34,133 nucleotides of DNA from an archaeon. Lineage in GTDB: Archaea > Thermoproteota > Thermoprotei_A > Marsarchaeales > Marsarchaeaceae. Position numbers and translations under genes: made by a program. The notes below the pieces were generated by a model. That model did no database searches and was not told the origin of the DNA. It worked only from the letters and a program-made list of their open reading frames with translations. Location: contig JAKAWJ010000019.1 in assembly GCA_021817005.1 (NCBI GenBank), positions 1-34,133 on the forward strand, given 5' to 3'. Position 1 is the first letter of the stretch, and every line of letters starts with the position of its first letter. Positions 7,347-16,191 of this stretch are shown here, piece after piece.

Positions 7347-8528
7347 GTGCGAATTACAGACTACAAAGTCTATCAGTTAGGTAAGGGCGTGGCGCATGGG
7401 CAAACTTGGGCCTCCGCCGCAATTATAGTCAAAGTCACTACGTCAGATGGTCTTGTAGGTTTCGGGGAGGCAGTCCCGACCCTCCGCGTTCAGCCGGTAG
7501 TCGCTTCTCTGCATGAGGTTGGAAGATTTTACCTGGGGCGCGACCCAACAAATCTGGAACTCAATGTCAGGGAGTGGCACAAACACGATTTCTACCTGCC
7601 AGTTTCCTTCGAATCTACCACAGCTCTCAGCGCGTTCGACATAGCGTGCTGGGATATTCTTGGCAAGTCGCTGGGCGCCCCCCTGCACAGACTACTTGGT
7701 GGAAAGTTCAGGGAGAAAGTGAAAGTCTACGCGAACGGGTGGTACAGTGACTGCGTGAGTCCTGAGCAGTGGGCCGAAAGAACGAAGGTATACGTTAGCA
7801 AAGGCTATACCGCGCTGAAGTTCGATCCTTTCGGTGCCTATTACGACTGGATAGACGATAAAGGAATTGCCATTGCCTCAGAAAGGATAGCTGCAGTCAA
7901 ATCAGCCGGCGGTAGCAATCTGGAACTTCTCATCGAACATCACGGGAGATTCAGGCCAAACTCTGCTATTGCAGTTGGCAGGGCGCTCGAACAATTCGAC
8001 ATACTTTTCGCGGAAGAGCCTGTGCATCCAGAAGATATCGATGGCCTAGAGAAATATCGGAACTCCACGAAGCTTCGTGTGGCGCTGGGTGAACGAGTAC
8101 TGACAAAAGAGCAGCTTGCACAGCTTGCGAAAAGGGGCCTCCTTGACTTCTTCCAGGCAGACATAACAAACTCAGGGGGACCCACAGAAGCCAGGAAAAT
8201 GGTTGCGATTGCAGAAGCCTTCGGAATTGAAATGGCCTTCCATAACGCCTTCGGACCGATTCAGAACGCTGTCACAATCCAAATGGATGCCTCCATACCC
8301 AACTTTCTTATTCAGGAGTCGTTTTATGACAATTTTCCTCAATGGAAGCGTGATCTGATATACGACTCTACGCCGGTTGTGAACGGCCACTATTCAGTTA
8401 GCGATAAGCCAGGACTGGGAGTGGAAGTGAATGAGAAGGTGCTGAACGAACTGACTGTAGATGGTCAGGAATACTTTAATCCCGACGAGCCGGTGTGGGT
8501 CATCGGAGGCACTTGGAAAAACGGGTAG
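7347..8528 (+). CDS. Sugar-acid dehydratase of the enolase superfamily (gluconate/galactonate dehydratase-like)
   Basis: A 393-residue mandelate racemase/muconate lactonizing-type enzyme. The N-terminal capping domain runs to about residue 120 (GLVGFGEAVPT, STTALSAFDIACWDILGK), followed by the barrel. Visible catalytic elements are Lys158 in ALKFDPFG, Glu197/His199 in IEHHGRF, Glu223 in FAEEPVHPED, Glu249 in ALGERV and the late His in MAFHNAFGPIQNA. The KFDPFG and EHHGRF pair is characteristic of archaeal gluconate and related sugar-acid dehydratases that feed the non-phosphorylative Entner-Doudoroff route, giving 2-keto-3-deoxy sugar acids. The substrate (gluconate, galactonate, arabinonate or xylonate) cannot be settled by motifs. 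The 35 residues encoded upstream of GTG 7347 are not family-like and overlap the preceding gene. Confidence 0.85.
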   Translation: MRITDYKVYQLGKGVAHGQTWASAAIIVKVTTSDGLVGFGEAVPTLRVQPVVASLHEVGRFYLGRDPTNLELNVREWHKHDFYLPVSFESTTALSAFDIACWDILGKSLGAPLHRLLGGKFREKVKVYANGWYSDCVSPEQWAERTKVYVSKGYTALKFDPFGAYYDWIDDKGIAIASERIAAVKSAGGSNLELLIEHHGRFRPNSAIAVGRALEQFDILFAEEPVHPEDIDGLEKYRNSTKLRVALGERVLTKEQLAQLAKRGLLDFFQADITNSGGPTEARKMVAIAEAFGIEMAFHNAFGPIQNAVTIQMDASIPNFLIQESFYDNFPQWKRDLIYDSTPVVNGHYSVSDKPGLGVEVNEKVLNELTVDGQEYFNPDEPVWVIGGTWKNG

Positions 8529-8579
8529 AATTTAGGCCTGCGGGCATAAACGGATACTGCCAGAATGCGTCAGCTGTTC

Positions 8580-9281
8580 AGACTTGCACGTTTTTCGGCT
8601 CTACCGCCGTGTGGGTTTGGCGTAACTTGCATTTGCATTGGTCGTGATCGCCTTAGTAGTGATTTCCCCAGCTGAGCTTTGAACCAGTCTCGGAGTCTGG
8701 AGAGCATATGGACCCCATCATGAGGTCGCGCGGAGATCCGTGGGTCACGGCCGTGGGAGAGTGTTACAAGGCTGATATCTCTATGCGTTGATTGCCGGCC
8801 CGAGGCCCTGTATGCATAATCCTTAACCGAGCTATCTCCTGCAACCCATGATAGATTGGACTTCCTCAACTGTATCTGCCAGATCGGGGGGGGGGGAAGT
8901 TTTTCGTACGAGAGAAGTGAGCTTTAGTACATCGCCGGGCAGACTGAACGCGAATTGAGAAATCAAAAATTCGTATATGAAACGCTTCCGAAATCCTAAG
9001 AATGCTAAATATGGCGGTCTTGTACATGGGTAGACGTTTATACTGCTTGAAAAGAACGGCTGATTCCGCTCTGGGGCGCCTTCAGAGTACGATATCGAGC
9101 TCCCTATACACCAAACATTCTGAAGAAGCTTTCTTCTTAGTGTACATTCACAAAACGCGCTGACATTACGTTTCAGCGTTGCCTCCGTGTCCGCTCCCGA
9201 AAAGTTCGCGAGTTCCTGCGGTAGGCGCTCGCGTGCGGCTCGTTCGTAATCTTCGACACACTTGAGTTCGATGGAATTCAA
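8580..9281 (-). pseudogene. Decayed FMN-dependent alpha-hydroxyacid dehydrogenase
   Basis: ATG 9281 opens with the N-terminus of this family: ELKCVEDYERAARERLPQE, then NFSGADTEATLKRNVSAF, close to the usual pattern D-x-E-x-x-A-x-x-x-LP...GGA-x-x-E-x-TL-x-x-N-x-x-AF. Sequence after about 9140 drifts. Later pieces fit downstream family segments in order but in shifted frames: DTVEEVQSIMG near 8870, RDPRISARP and LSRLRDWFKAQL near 8690-8760, and NPHGGRAE near 8600, matching the VSNHGGR region. The C-terminal third with the second FMN loop is missing, and a run of 11 G (8886-8896) lies in the middle. The intact enzyme would have oxidised L-lactate or a similar hydroxyacid. This explains most of the 8529-9281 gap. 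Confidence 0.55.
8886..8896. repeat. Homopolymer of 11 G
   Basis: Eleven consecutive G residues (C on the coding strand of the relic) inside the decayed dehydrogenase. The run could be a mutation hot spot or a sequencing-length error. Confidence 0.9.
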
Positions 9282-9857
9282 TATGTGCCGTTACAATGAT
9301 AATGACACTGTATTTGACTCTGCCACCGTGGATAACTTCCGCCTTGTGATCGGGAATGACCTCTTTCATTCACGATTGAACGCTTTGGGTTGGTCTTTTT
9401 CAATATTATACCGGTCACGAAGCTGGTCATATTCCCCTTATCAAGGTTGTCGTGAGTCGCCCACCATCCTTTGCGACCTGAAACCCTTAGTTTGGCAAGG
9501 TAAGCTGCCAAATATTCGACCCATCACACTGGAATTAGGGTTCACTTTCTGACTCCCACAGTTTGATCACGAACCAGAACTAGCGCTCTTCTAGCCTCAG
9601 GCGAATTTGGAGCCGAGCGCGGGCGTCTTTGAATCCTTAATCGGAATTTCGAGTAATGCGTGCGGCGAAAGGACGCAAAGCCTTTTAACTCTCTGCAGGT
9701 CCCACACACAGGTTTACAGAGATTGGAGGCTCGAAATACAGTGGGTGAGGGCGTTTACATCACCCAGTCAGAGGGCGGTCGCGTTTGGGCTGTCCTATCA
9801 GTTGTCAGTCAATAGACACCGCGTAAGCTTTGGCCATAAGAAAGGAGGACGACGCCG
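9282..9857 (+). other. Gene-free stretch and leader of the lysC-aro operon
   Basis: No convincing gene. The first 300 bases contain only short frames without family features. Toward the end a TATA-like TTTTAA at 9683-9688 with a purine-rich BRE-like flank suggests transcription starting near 9710, which would give lysC a leader of about 150 nt, long for this window. The leader holds the inverted repeat GGGTGA (9743-9748) and TCACCC (9760-9765) with an 11-nt loop. The ribosome-binding site AAAGGAGG at 9841-9848 is the strongest in the window. A long leader plus a hairpin could carry regulation, but this is inference. Confidence 0.4.
9683..9688 (+). promoter_or_regulatory. Probable promoter of the lysC-aro operon
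   Basis: TTTTAA preceded by GCAAAGCC, the best TATA/BRE-like match upstream of the eight-gene operon. It lies about 170 nt before the lysC start, so a leader RNA is expected. Confidence 0.4.
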
Positions 9858-11087
9858 ATGAAGAACCTTGTGGTTCTCAAGTTCGGCGGATCGGTTCTTG
9901 ATGGGCCGGTCTCTCTTCAGAAGGCCGCTCGGTTCGTGCAAGACCTCGCCAGCACTGACAAGGTGGTCGTGGTAGTCTCGGCGTTGAAGGGCGCGACAGA
10001 CGGATTGCTCGCGCTGGCTGGAGAAAAAGAGACTCTGTCTCACCCAGAACAGGTGGCCCAACTTCTCTCGATGGGCGAACGAACTGCGGCGAGGGCGTTT
10101 TTGATAGCCATGCTCCGCATGAAGCTAGACGTCAGACTGGTTGACGTTGACACGCCTCTATGGCCCATAATCACGGAGGAGGGGCCACTTGACGCGGCTC
10201 CTCTATTTGAAGAGACAAAGAGGAACTGCGAGAAATCACTCCTCCCCCTCCTCGAGGAGGGCGTAATTCCAGTAGTTTGCGGATTCATTGGGAAGAGTGG
10301 AAAGGGCCAAATTACGACTCTGGGTCGGGGGGGCAGCGATGTCAGCGCTACCTTGCTTGGCAAGTGCTTGGGGGCAAGGGAGGTCGTGCTGGTAAAGGAC
10401 GTATCTGGGGTGAGCAGCTCCGACCCTGATCATGTAAAGAATGCTCGCCGACTATCAGAAATCAAGCTGGAAGAGCTGGGCTCTCTAGCGTCAACCGGAG
10501 CCAAGGTGGTGAGTCGGGCTGCGCTCAGCTTTGTAGAGGGATACAATCTGAGAATCACCTCAATGGAGCAGGGACTCAACGGAGGAACGGTTGTTGCCGC
10601 GCCAGCCCGCCCTCCCGGGAAGATTTCGATAGCTTCTTCTGAGGCTTCGATGATTACCATAATAGGCTCTGACGTAACTAGGGCCTACCCTGCACTACTT
10701 TCCCTGCTTAACGAGCTCAAGATCACGCCTCTCGCAGCTTCCTTCAACAACACAACAGCGATTATCTATGCCGACGGGAAGGCGGACCCAGAGAGAGTTC
10801 ACTCGTTGGTAGATCAGGGACTTGTCAGGGCGGTAGCCGTAAGGCACGGACTGAGCTGCTTGCTACTCTCAGGCAGTCAGTTCGAAAATACGCCTGGCGT
10901 GCTATCTAGCTTTACTGAGGCACTCTACTCGCATGGGGTAAATGTATTCAGCCTTAGTACCCTTGGCGACAGTGCCAAAATTTTCGTGCTTAGTAGCAGC
11001 GCCGAAAAAGCGAAGCAAGTTATAGCAAGGTCATTAGGTCTTGCATCCAAGAAGAACTCGCAGGTGCAAAAGGCTCATGAAAAATAG
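9858..11087 (+). CDS. lysC: Aspartate kinase
   Basis: A 409-residue aspartokinase, first enzyme of the aspartate pathway (aspartate + ATP to 4-phosphoaspartate). The amino acid kinase domain begins with KFGGSV (residues 8-13); SMGERTAARA (71-80), TTLGRGGSDVSA (153-164) and VLVKDVSGVSSSDP (177-190) are the nucleotide- and aspartate-binding segments. Residues 264-400 hold two ACT-type units (SMITIIGSDV and TPGVLSSFTEALYSHGVNVFSLST), which in relatives bind lysine or threonine for feedback inhibition. The start ATG has a near-perfect Shine-Dalgarno site 9 nt upstream. It is the first gene of the operon and overlaps asd by 11 bases. Here its product also feeds aromatic synthesis, because ADH synthase uses aspartate semialdehyde. 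Confidence 0.96.
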   Translation: MKNLVVLKFGGSVLDGPVSLQKAARFVQDLASTDKVVVVVSALKGATDGLLALAGEKETLSHPEQVAQLLSMGERTAARAFLIAMLRMKLDVRLVDVDTPLWPIITEEGPLDAAPLFEETKRNCEKSLLPLLEEGVIPVVCGFIGKSGKGQITTLGRGGSDVSATLLGKCLGAREVVLVKDVSGVSSSDPDHVKNARRLSEIKLEELGSLASTGAKVVSRAALSFVEGYNLRITSMEQGLNGGTVVAAPARPPGKISIASSEASMITIIGSDVTRAYPALLSLLNELKITPLAASFNNTTAIIYADGKADPERVHSLVDQGLVRAVAVRHGLSCLLLSGSQFENTPGVLSSFTEALYSHGVNVFSLSTLGDSAKIFVLSSSAEKAKQVIARSLGLASKKNSQVQKAHEK

Positions 11088-12111
11088 AAGCGTATGTATA
11101 CTGGGCGCAACCGGAGTGCTGGGCCAGGAGTACCTTAGGCTGCTGTCCGAGCATCCCTATCTCAAAATTCGCTCGGTATGCGGCAGGAAGAATGTTGGTA
11201 AAAAGCTGAGCGAATGTATCGACGGCGCAGATGGAACGTCGAAACTGCCAGCCAGTTTGCTTGAGCTCGAGATTCTTCCCAGCGAACCAAAGGCGATTGA
11301 TGCTGAGCTCGTATTCTCTCCGCTTCCGAACGAGGAAGCGCTCTTGCTTGAGCCAAAATTCGCGTCAGCCGGGCTCTGTGTCGTAACGGACGCAGCGCCG
11401 CATCGGCTTGACCAGACCGTGCCGCTGCTCGTCCCCGAGGTAAACCCTGAATCGATTGGAAGGCTGGACAGACGGCACGCGGGTGGCGCTGAAGGCTTCA
11501 TAGTCGCAACGCCCAACTGCACTGCCACAGGTATGGTATTGACATTAAAGCCACTGGAAAAATTTGGTATCAAGAACGTGGTAGCTACCACCATGCAAGC
11601 TGTTTCTGGCGCGGGTTATCCTGGTGTTCCATCGCTGGACATAATCGATAACGTAATCCCGCACATACCCTCTGAAGAAGAAAAGATAGATATGGAAATA
11701 AACAAGATTCTCTCCAGAACTGATTCGCCGATCAGATTTTCAGTCACGGCCACTCGGGTCCCGGTGCTGAACGGCCATACGGTATCAATGCATGTTGAAT
11801 TCGAGCAAGTTTGCGACGTAGAGGATGTCAGGCAGTCCGTGGTTAATTTCAGGGGCAGACCCCAAGAGTTGGGACTCCCGACAGCGCCAAAGATTCCACT
11901 CGTACTTTTCGATGAAACTGATCGACCCCAGCCGCGTTTCGACAGGGAATGCGGAAGCGTGCCTGGGATGGCTGTTGCAATTGGGAGATTGAGACGAGGT
12001 CTCAACGATCGTGCCGTCCACTATGTCGAGGTGAGCAACAATAAGGTGCGAGGGGGTGCTGGAGGGGCTGTGCTCGCGGCCGAATTGCTTTGTGCCGAAG
12101 GGGTAGTGTGA
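11077..12111 (+). CDS. asd: Aspartate-semialdehyde dehydrogenase
   Basis: A 344-residue NADP-dependent dehydrogenase reducing 4-phosphoaspartate to aspartate semialdehyde. ILGATGVLGQEYLRLL (8-23) is the Rossmann loop; Cys148 in VATPNCTATG is the nucleophile; Arg227 and His234 in ATRVPVLNGHTVSMHVE fit the substrate-binding Arg and the catalytic His of the family. The sequence type is the archaeal/fungal-like ASADH with SGAGYPGVPSLDIIDN, not the enterobacterial one. ATG 11077 is chosen because it starts exactly at the Rossmann strand; the frame could open at 11041, but that would lie deeper in lysC. The TGA is followed immediately by the TTG of the ADH synthase gene. Confidence 0.95.
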   Translation: MKNRSVCILGATGVLGQEYLRLLSEHPYLKIRSVCGRKNVGKKLSECIDGADGTSKLPASLLELEILPSEPKAIDAELVFSPLPNEEALLLEPKFASAGLCVVTDAAPHRLDQTVPLLVPEVNPESIGRLDRRHAGGAEGFIVATPNCTATGMVLTLKPLEKFGIKNVVATTMQAVSGAGYPGVPSLDIIDNVIPHIPSEEEKIDMEINKILSRTDSPIRFSVTATRVPVLNGHTVSMHVEFEQVCDVEDVRQSVVNFRGRPQELGLPTAPKIPLVLFDETDRPQPRFDRECGSVPGMAVAIGRLRRGLNDRAVHYVEVSNNKVRGGAGGAVLAAELLCAEGVV

Positions 12112-12888
12112 TTGGGCGGAAAACTAGTCAGGCTGACAAGGATTACTAGAGAAGGTCGCATGCTCTGCATCCCAATGGACCATGGGGTTACTAATGGACC
12201 GATATCTGGTCTAGAGAACCCGCAGCACACGATTAGTGCGATTGCTCGTGGCGGTGCTTCTGCCTTTCTTGTGCACAAGGGGATATTGAAGGCATTGACT
12301 CAAGTGCCGTCAATTGGAGCAATTGTGCATCTTAACGCCAGTACTGTGCTTGGTCCGAGTAAGGACGGAAAGGTCCTGGTTACCGCGGTCGCGGAGGCTG
12401 TGAGACTGGGAGCAGACGCAGTTTCAATTCATATAAATGTCGGGTCGGATGAGGAACCAGTAATGCTACGTGACTTGGGAGCGGTCGCTGACGAGTGCGA
12501 GGAGTGGGGGGTTCCCCTTTTGGCCATGATGTACCCACGGGGCCCGAGGATAAAGGAAGCTGACGCGGTCACTGTTTCCCACGTTGCCAGGGTGGGCGCA
12601 GAGCTCGGGGCGGATGTGGTAAAAACCGTCATGACTGCCAAACCAGAGGACTTCGCCGCGGTAGTTGAGAGTTGCCCGGTTCCTGTAGTTGTCGCTGGAG
12701 GGGCGCCCGCAGGGAACGATTTAGCCGTGCTCAGACTTGCGGAAACTGCGATGAAGGCTGGAGCCATGGGCATCACATTTGGACGGAACGTGTTTGGTCA
12801 TGCGCAACCGGAAAAGATCACGAGGGCCCTATCACAGGTAGTTTTCAAAGGGTTGAGCCCGGAAACCGCGGCGAAAGAGCTTGACTGA
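12112..12888 (+). CDS. 2-amino-3,7-dideoxy-D-threo-hept-6-ulosonate (ADH) synthase
   Basis: A 258-residue class I aldolase-like TIM barrel of the DhnA/FbaB group, the archaeal substitute for DAHP synthase (aroA'). It condenses a fragment from 6-deoxy-5-ketofructose 1-phosphate with aspartate semialdehyde. Asp23 in IPMDHGVTNGP, Tyr141 in AMMYPRGPRI and Lys171 in ADVVKTVMTA fit the catalytic Asp, Tyr and Schiff-base Lys known for the family; VAGGAPAG and AGAMGITFGRNVF bind phosphate. FbaB aldolases share this fold, but the neighbouring DHQ synthase II gene settles the assignment. It starts at TTG directly after the asd stop with zero spacing. The next gene overlaps its end by eight bases. Confidence 0.93.
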   Translation: MGGKLVRLTRITREGRMLCIPMDHGVTNGPISGLENPQHTISAIARGGASAFLVHKGILKALTQVPSIGAIVHLNASTVLGPSKDGKVLVTAVAEAVRLGADAVSIHINVGSDEEPVMLRDLGAVADECEEWGVPLLAMMYPRGPRIKEADAVTVSHVARVGAELGADVVKTVMTAKPEDFAAVVESCPVPVVVAGGAPAGNDLAVLRLAETAMKAGAMGITFGRNVFGHAQPEKITRALSQVVFKGLSPETAAKELD

Positions 12889-13876
12889 AAAGGAACTATT
12901 CATCAGGCCCGGGAACGCTGACCTACTTCAGAAGGCATACTCCCTAGGGTTCCGGAATTTCTTCGCTGAACCTGTGGCTGAGCTTAAGGAAGCCGTCTTC
13001 ATGTCGGAAGATCCCAAGTCGCAGCTAGTTATTGACGGCAAGAGGACCGTGCTCGCAAAGGTCTCGAAAAGAGAAGAGCTGGATGCACTCGTCAAGCTTA
13101 GTGATAAAGGTGCAAAGCGTGTGATCGTTGAGACGACGGACTGGAAAGTTATTCCACTTGAAAATTTGATCGCAGAGCTTCACAGCAGAGGAACTCAACT
13201 CTTTGCTTGTGGCGAAGTGAGTTCCAGACCTCTGCTCTTTACGATCATGGAAAAAGGAGTAGATGGCGTGGTGCTCAGCGTGGGATCTAACGAAGAACTG
13301 GAGCAACTGAATGCTTCAATGGATCAGGTAGAGAGTCCTTCGCTCTCTGAGGGAGAGGTGGTGGCTGTTGAGGAGGCGGGGGTTGGCGATAGGGTGTGTG
13401 TAGATACTGCCTCAATTCTGGAGAGAGGTGAGGGAGTTCTCGTTGGAAACACTTCCAGCTTCTTCTTCTTGGTGCACAATGAGAATGTCAGATCAGAATT
13501 CACCGAACCGAGGCCATTCAGGGTTAATGCAGGAGCAGTGCACTGCTACATATTCCAGCCGGGAGGGAAGACAAAATATCTCTCGGAGCTCTCGGCCGGC
13601 GACCAATTACTCGTAGTCTCTCCCAGTGGCAGCAGACAATGCGTGTTAGGGAGGGCCAAAATCGAGCGTAGACCGCTCGTCTTGATACGGGCAATGACGA
13701 AGAGGGGTGAAGGCTCTGTTCTGGTTCAACAGGCGGAAACAATCCGGCTCGTCGGGCCAGGCGGTAAGGCAATAAGTGTTACAGAATTACGCCCGGGCGA
13801 GAGAATACTAGTCCATGAGGAGGCATCGGGAAGGCACTTTGGAACTAGGGTTGACGAATTCATTTTAGAGAAATGA
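12881..13876 (+). CDS. 3-dehydroquinate synthase II
   Basis: A 331-residue archaeal dehydroquinate synthase (aroB'), which oxidatively deaminates and cyclises ADH to 3-dehydroquinate with NAD, unrelated to bacterial AroB. Diagnostic stretches are GDRVCVDTASILERGEGVLVGNTSSFFFLVHNE in pieces (DRVCVDTASIL, GEGVLVGNTSS), RPFRVNAGAVHCYIF and TKYLSELSAGDQLLVV, all typical of the C-terminal half. The N-terminal part is shorter than in many methanogen proteins (about 360-375 aa). The start is TTG 12881, overlapping the preceding gene by 8 bases. The stop overlaps the aroD start as ATGA, so translation is probably coupled. Confidence 0.94.
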   Translation: MTEKELFIRPGNADLLQKAYSLGFRNFFAEPVAELKEAVFMSEDPKSQLVIDGKRTVLAKVSKREELDALVKLSDKGAKRVIVETTDWKVIPLENLIAELHSRGTQLFACGEVSSRPLLFTIMEKGVDGVVLSVGSNEELEQLNASMDQVESPSLSEGEVVAVEEAGVGDRVCVDTASILERGEGVLVGNTSSFFFLVHNENVRSEFTEPRPFRVNAGAVHCYIFQPGGKTKYLSELSAGDQLLVVSPSGSRQCVLGRAKIERRPLVLIRAMTKRGEGSVLVQQAETIRLVGPGGKAISVTELRPGERILVHEEASGRHFGTRVDEFILEK

Positions 13877-14577
13877 TCTGGGTGAGCTCCCCAAGGCCGC
13901 GCATATGTGTTTCAGTTGCTCCCCGAAACGCCGAAGAGTTCAGGTCTCTACTAAAGAGGGCAGACAATTCTCCCTCCGATATGGTCGAACTTAGGCTTGA
14001 TGGACTTTCAGGTGAAGAGCTCGAGCTGAGTAAGGCTTTCCATGAAGCTGAGTCAAGAAAGCCTATAATACTTACGTACTCGACCGATCCAGCAATACGT
14101 CTGGTTGGTGATGGCGTCGGCATTCGTCTTCTTGAGCTCCTCGCCCCATATGCCAGCCATATAGATGCAGGAGCTTACTATGACAGCCTTGAGCTTCGGA
14201 AAATCAACAAAGATGCGTACGTTGTAATGTCCCGCCATTTTGACAGGCCACTGAAGATTGATGAAGGAGAGGCGGTTCTGAATGAGTTATCATCCCAGGG
14301 CGCTGATATAGTGAAGATAGTATACAGAGCCGAGGATATTGAAGACAATCTGGTAGCGCTACACTTGTCCAGAAAATTCGGGTTAAAGAAGGTGATTTTT
14401 TGTATGGGTGGGGCCGGAAAAATTTCACGAGTTTTGTGTCCGCTTTTCGGCTCTGAATGGACCTATGCATCCTTGGGTTTTGGACTGGAAACGGCTCCTG
14501 GCCAGCTGGAAGTCCAGTCATTAATACGCTTTTACAGAAGCCTATTGGGTGGGAAACAGGGGGGAGTTCGGGGTTAG
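13873..14577 (+). CDS. aroD: 3-dehydroquinate dehydratase, type I
   Basis: A 234-residue type I enzyme converting dehydroquinate to dehydroshikimate through a Schiff base. Lys148 in ADIVKIVYRA is the Schiff-base lysine, His122 in VVMSRHFD the general base (the usual motif is S-x-H-x-x), and Glu39/Arg41 in MVELRLDGL bind substrate. The C-terminal MGGAGKISRVLCPLFGSEWTYAS matches the flexible substrate-covering loop (G-x-x-S/R). ATG overlaps the stop of the previous gene (ATGA). The length is typical for archaeal aroD. Confidence 0.95.
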   Translation: MIWVSSPRPRICVSVAPRNAEEFRSLLKRADNSPSDMVELRLDGLSGEELELSKAFHEAESRKPIILTYSTDPAIRLVGDGVGIRLLELLAPYASHIDAGAYYDSLELRKINKDAYVVMSRHFDRPLKIDEGEAVLNELSSQGADIVKIVYRAEDIEDNLVALHLSRKFGLKKVIFCMGGAGKISRVLCPLFGSEWTYASLGFGLETAPGQLEVQSLIRFYRSLLGGKQGGVRG

Positions 14578-15367
14578 CTCTGTGGTTTGCGTTATCGGAA
14601 ATCCAATAGAGCACTCTCTCAGTCCGCTAATCCACGAGACGGCGAGTAGGGTAGCAAGAAAATCCGTGCTAAGTTTCAGGGCCGAGCTTGATTCTCGGAC
14701 CATTCCTGCCTTCATTCGCGCGGTAAGATGCCGGGAAGAGTTGCTGGGATTTAATGTTACGATGCCGTTCAAGGCTGCGGTGATTCCATTCTTGGATTTC
14801 GTGTCTCTCGATGCCAAGAGACTGAATTCAGTGAATACCGTCGTACGTGGTAGAGAATCCACGCTCAAGGGACACAACACCGACTGGATTGCTGTGCGTG
14901 AATCTCTTACAGAGAGGAGGATAAACTCGGAGGCAACCCTCATCGCTGGAGCCGGGGGTGCGGCAAGAGCTGCTGTTTATGCCTTGACATTTCCTCCGGC
15001 GATATCCGAGACGGTTTACATAAAGAACAGAACTGTCAGTCGCTTTGCAGCATTGAAGAGCACCTTTCCCAGCGTAAAGCCATCAGAAATGATGAGTGTC
15101 GAACCAGATTTGCTGATAAACGCGACACCGTTGCCAGCGATTTCTTTATTCGGCAACAAGATGGTCAGGGAGTCCTCCCTTCTTCTGGATTTCAATTACG
15201 CCTCCGGTCGTAAAGTGGCGCAGAGGTTTTGCGGAGCGCACGGGGTAAGCTATGTGAGCGGGCTAGAACTCTTGGCGAGACAAGGAGCTGTGGCAGCACA
15301 GCACTTTTTCGGAACGGCAGTAGATCACCGAATTCTGCTGACCGAGCTGGAGAAAAGAGGAACGTGA
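14549..15367 (+). CDS. aroE: Shikimate dehydrogenase
   Basis: A 272-residue enzyme reducing 3-dehydroshikimate with NADPH. HSLSPLIHETA (22-32) binds substrate, Lys75 in FNVTMPFKAAV and Asp112 in GHNTDWIAV form the catalytic pair, and LIAGAGGAARAAVYAL is the NADP Rossmann loop followed by KNRTVSR, where N-R-T is the usual NADP-recognition motif. The first start, GTG 14549, overlaps aroD by 29 bases. An in-frame GTG at 14582, preceded by the purine run GGGGGGAG, would begin right at the conserved strand (VCVIGNP) and avoid the overlap; either is possible. The stop overlaps the next start as GTGA. Confidence 0.94.
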   Translation: MGNRGEFGVSSVVCVIGNPIEHSLSPLIHETASRVARKSVLSFRAELDSRTIPAFIRAVRCREELLGFNVTMPFKAAVIPFLDFVSLDAKRLNSVNTVVRGRESTLKGHNTDWIAVRESLTERRINSEATLIAGAGGAARAAVYALTFPPAISETVYIKNRTVSRFAALKSTFPSVKPSEMMSVEPDLLINATPLPAISLFGNKMVRESSLLLDFNYASGRKVAQRFCGAHGVSYVSGLELLARQGAVAAQHFFGTAVDHRILLTELEKRGT

Positions 15368-16191
15368 AAGGAAGCGGTATTTCACATGGGGCTTTGACGG
15401 TCGTGAATGCACTCCCCTCGGGTTGTGGAGCTGCTTTGGGTGTTGATCTGCAGGTAAAGGTGAATGCAGAAGTCGAAACAACCGGCAGAGGTTACCGTGC
15501 CCTGCCAGACACCGCTCTTTTCAGGGAAATAATTTGTGGTATTGGTAGGTTTGCGAATATTGAAAACCTCGAAGCTTCGTTTACGGTCCATAGCGACTTA
15601 CCTAGTAGGGCAGGCATGAAAAGCAGCAGTTCCGTCGCCAATGCCGCGATACTGGCGGTTTCCGATGCGCTCAAACTTGAACCTTCAGTAGCTGATGTGC
15701 TACGACTGAATGTTGAGGCTTCGAGAAGGGCTGGAGTCACTTTTACCGGAGCTCTCGACGACGCTGCGGCCTGTCTGATTGGGGGAGTCCAGGTGTCAAA
15801 CAATCTGGATGACAAGATATTGAAGAGTTACTTTTCCGAGGCTGAAGCAGCAATTTTCCTCTTGCCCGATGGAGTTACTCGACCCAACAATCTGCTTTCG
15901 AAAACGAACACCCTGAAAGAAATATCCCGCACGGCTTTCAGGTTGGCGCTAGACGGCCGATATCACGAGGCAATCAATCTTAACGGTTCCACGTGTGCAT
16001 CTGCCCTTGGCTATGATCATCAGCCCATAATCGAGGCATGGCGCGGTGGCGCCACCGCTTGCGGACTGACTGGAAATGGACCCGCCTATTCACTACTTAC
16101 TACTGAGGATAAGAAGGACTACCTGGCAACAAAATGGGAGAAGTATGGGCGTGTAATCATGTGCAACTCTAGACTCCAAGAGGCTGAATGA
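15364..16191 (+). CDS. Archaeal shikimate kinase (GHMP superfamily)
   Basis: A 275-residue GHMP kinase that phosphorylates shikimate, the archaeal replacement of bacterial AroK/AroL. DLPSRAGMKSSSSVANAAIL (78-97) is the GHMP ATP loop P-x-x-x-G-L/M-x-S-S-S. ISHGALTVVNALPSGCGAALGVDL at the N-terminus and the GGVQVSNN and ACGLTGNGPAYSLL segments fit this subfamily; the latter is the third GHMP motif. The frame is open upstream to 15229 within aroE, but GTG 15364 gives a four-base GTGA overlap and starts at the conserved SISHGA-like N-terminus, so it is preferred. The stop TGA is followed with no gap by the ATG of aroA. Confidence 0.94.
   Translation: MKGSGISHGALTVVNALPSGCGAALGVDLQVKVNAEVETTGRGYRALPDTALFREIICGIGRFANIENLEASFTVHSDLPSRAGMKSSSSVANAAILAVSDALKLEPSVADVLRLNVEASRRAGVTFTGALDDAAACLIGGVQVSNNLDDKILKSYFSEAEAAIFLLPDGVTRPNNLLSKTNTLKEISRTAFRLALDGRYHEAINLNGSTCASALGYDHQPIIEAWRGGATACGLTGNGPAYSLLTTEDKKDYLATKWEKYGRVIMCNSRLQEAE

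Noticed and set aside
8832-9281. Intact 149-residue gene
   Set aside because: Only the first 45 residues look like the FMN dehydrogenase family; the rest drifts, and later family segments are in other frames.
11157-11594. Long antisense frames inside the aro operon
   Set aside because: They are Ser/Pro/Arg-rich shadows of the well-supported genes on the other strand.
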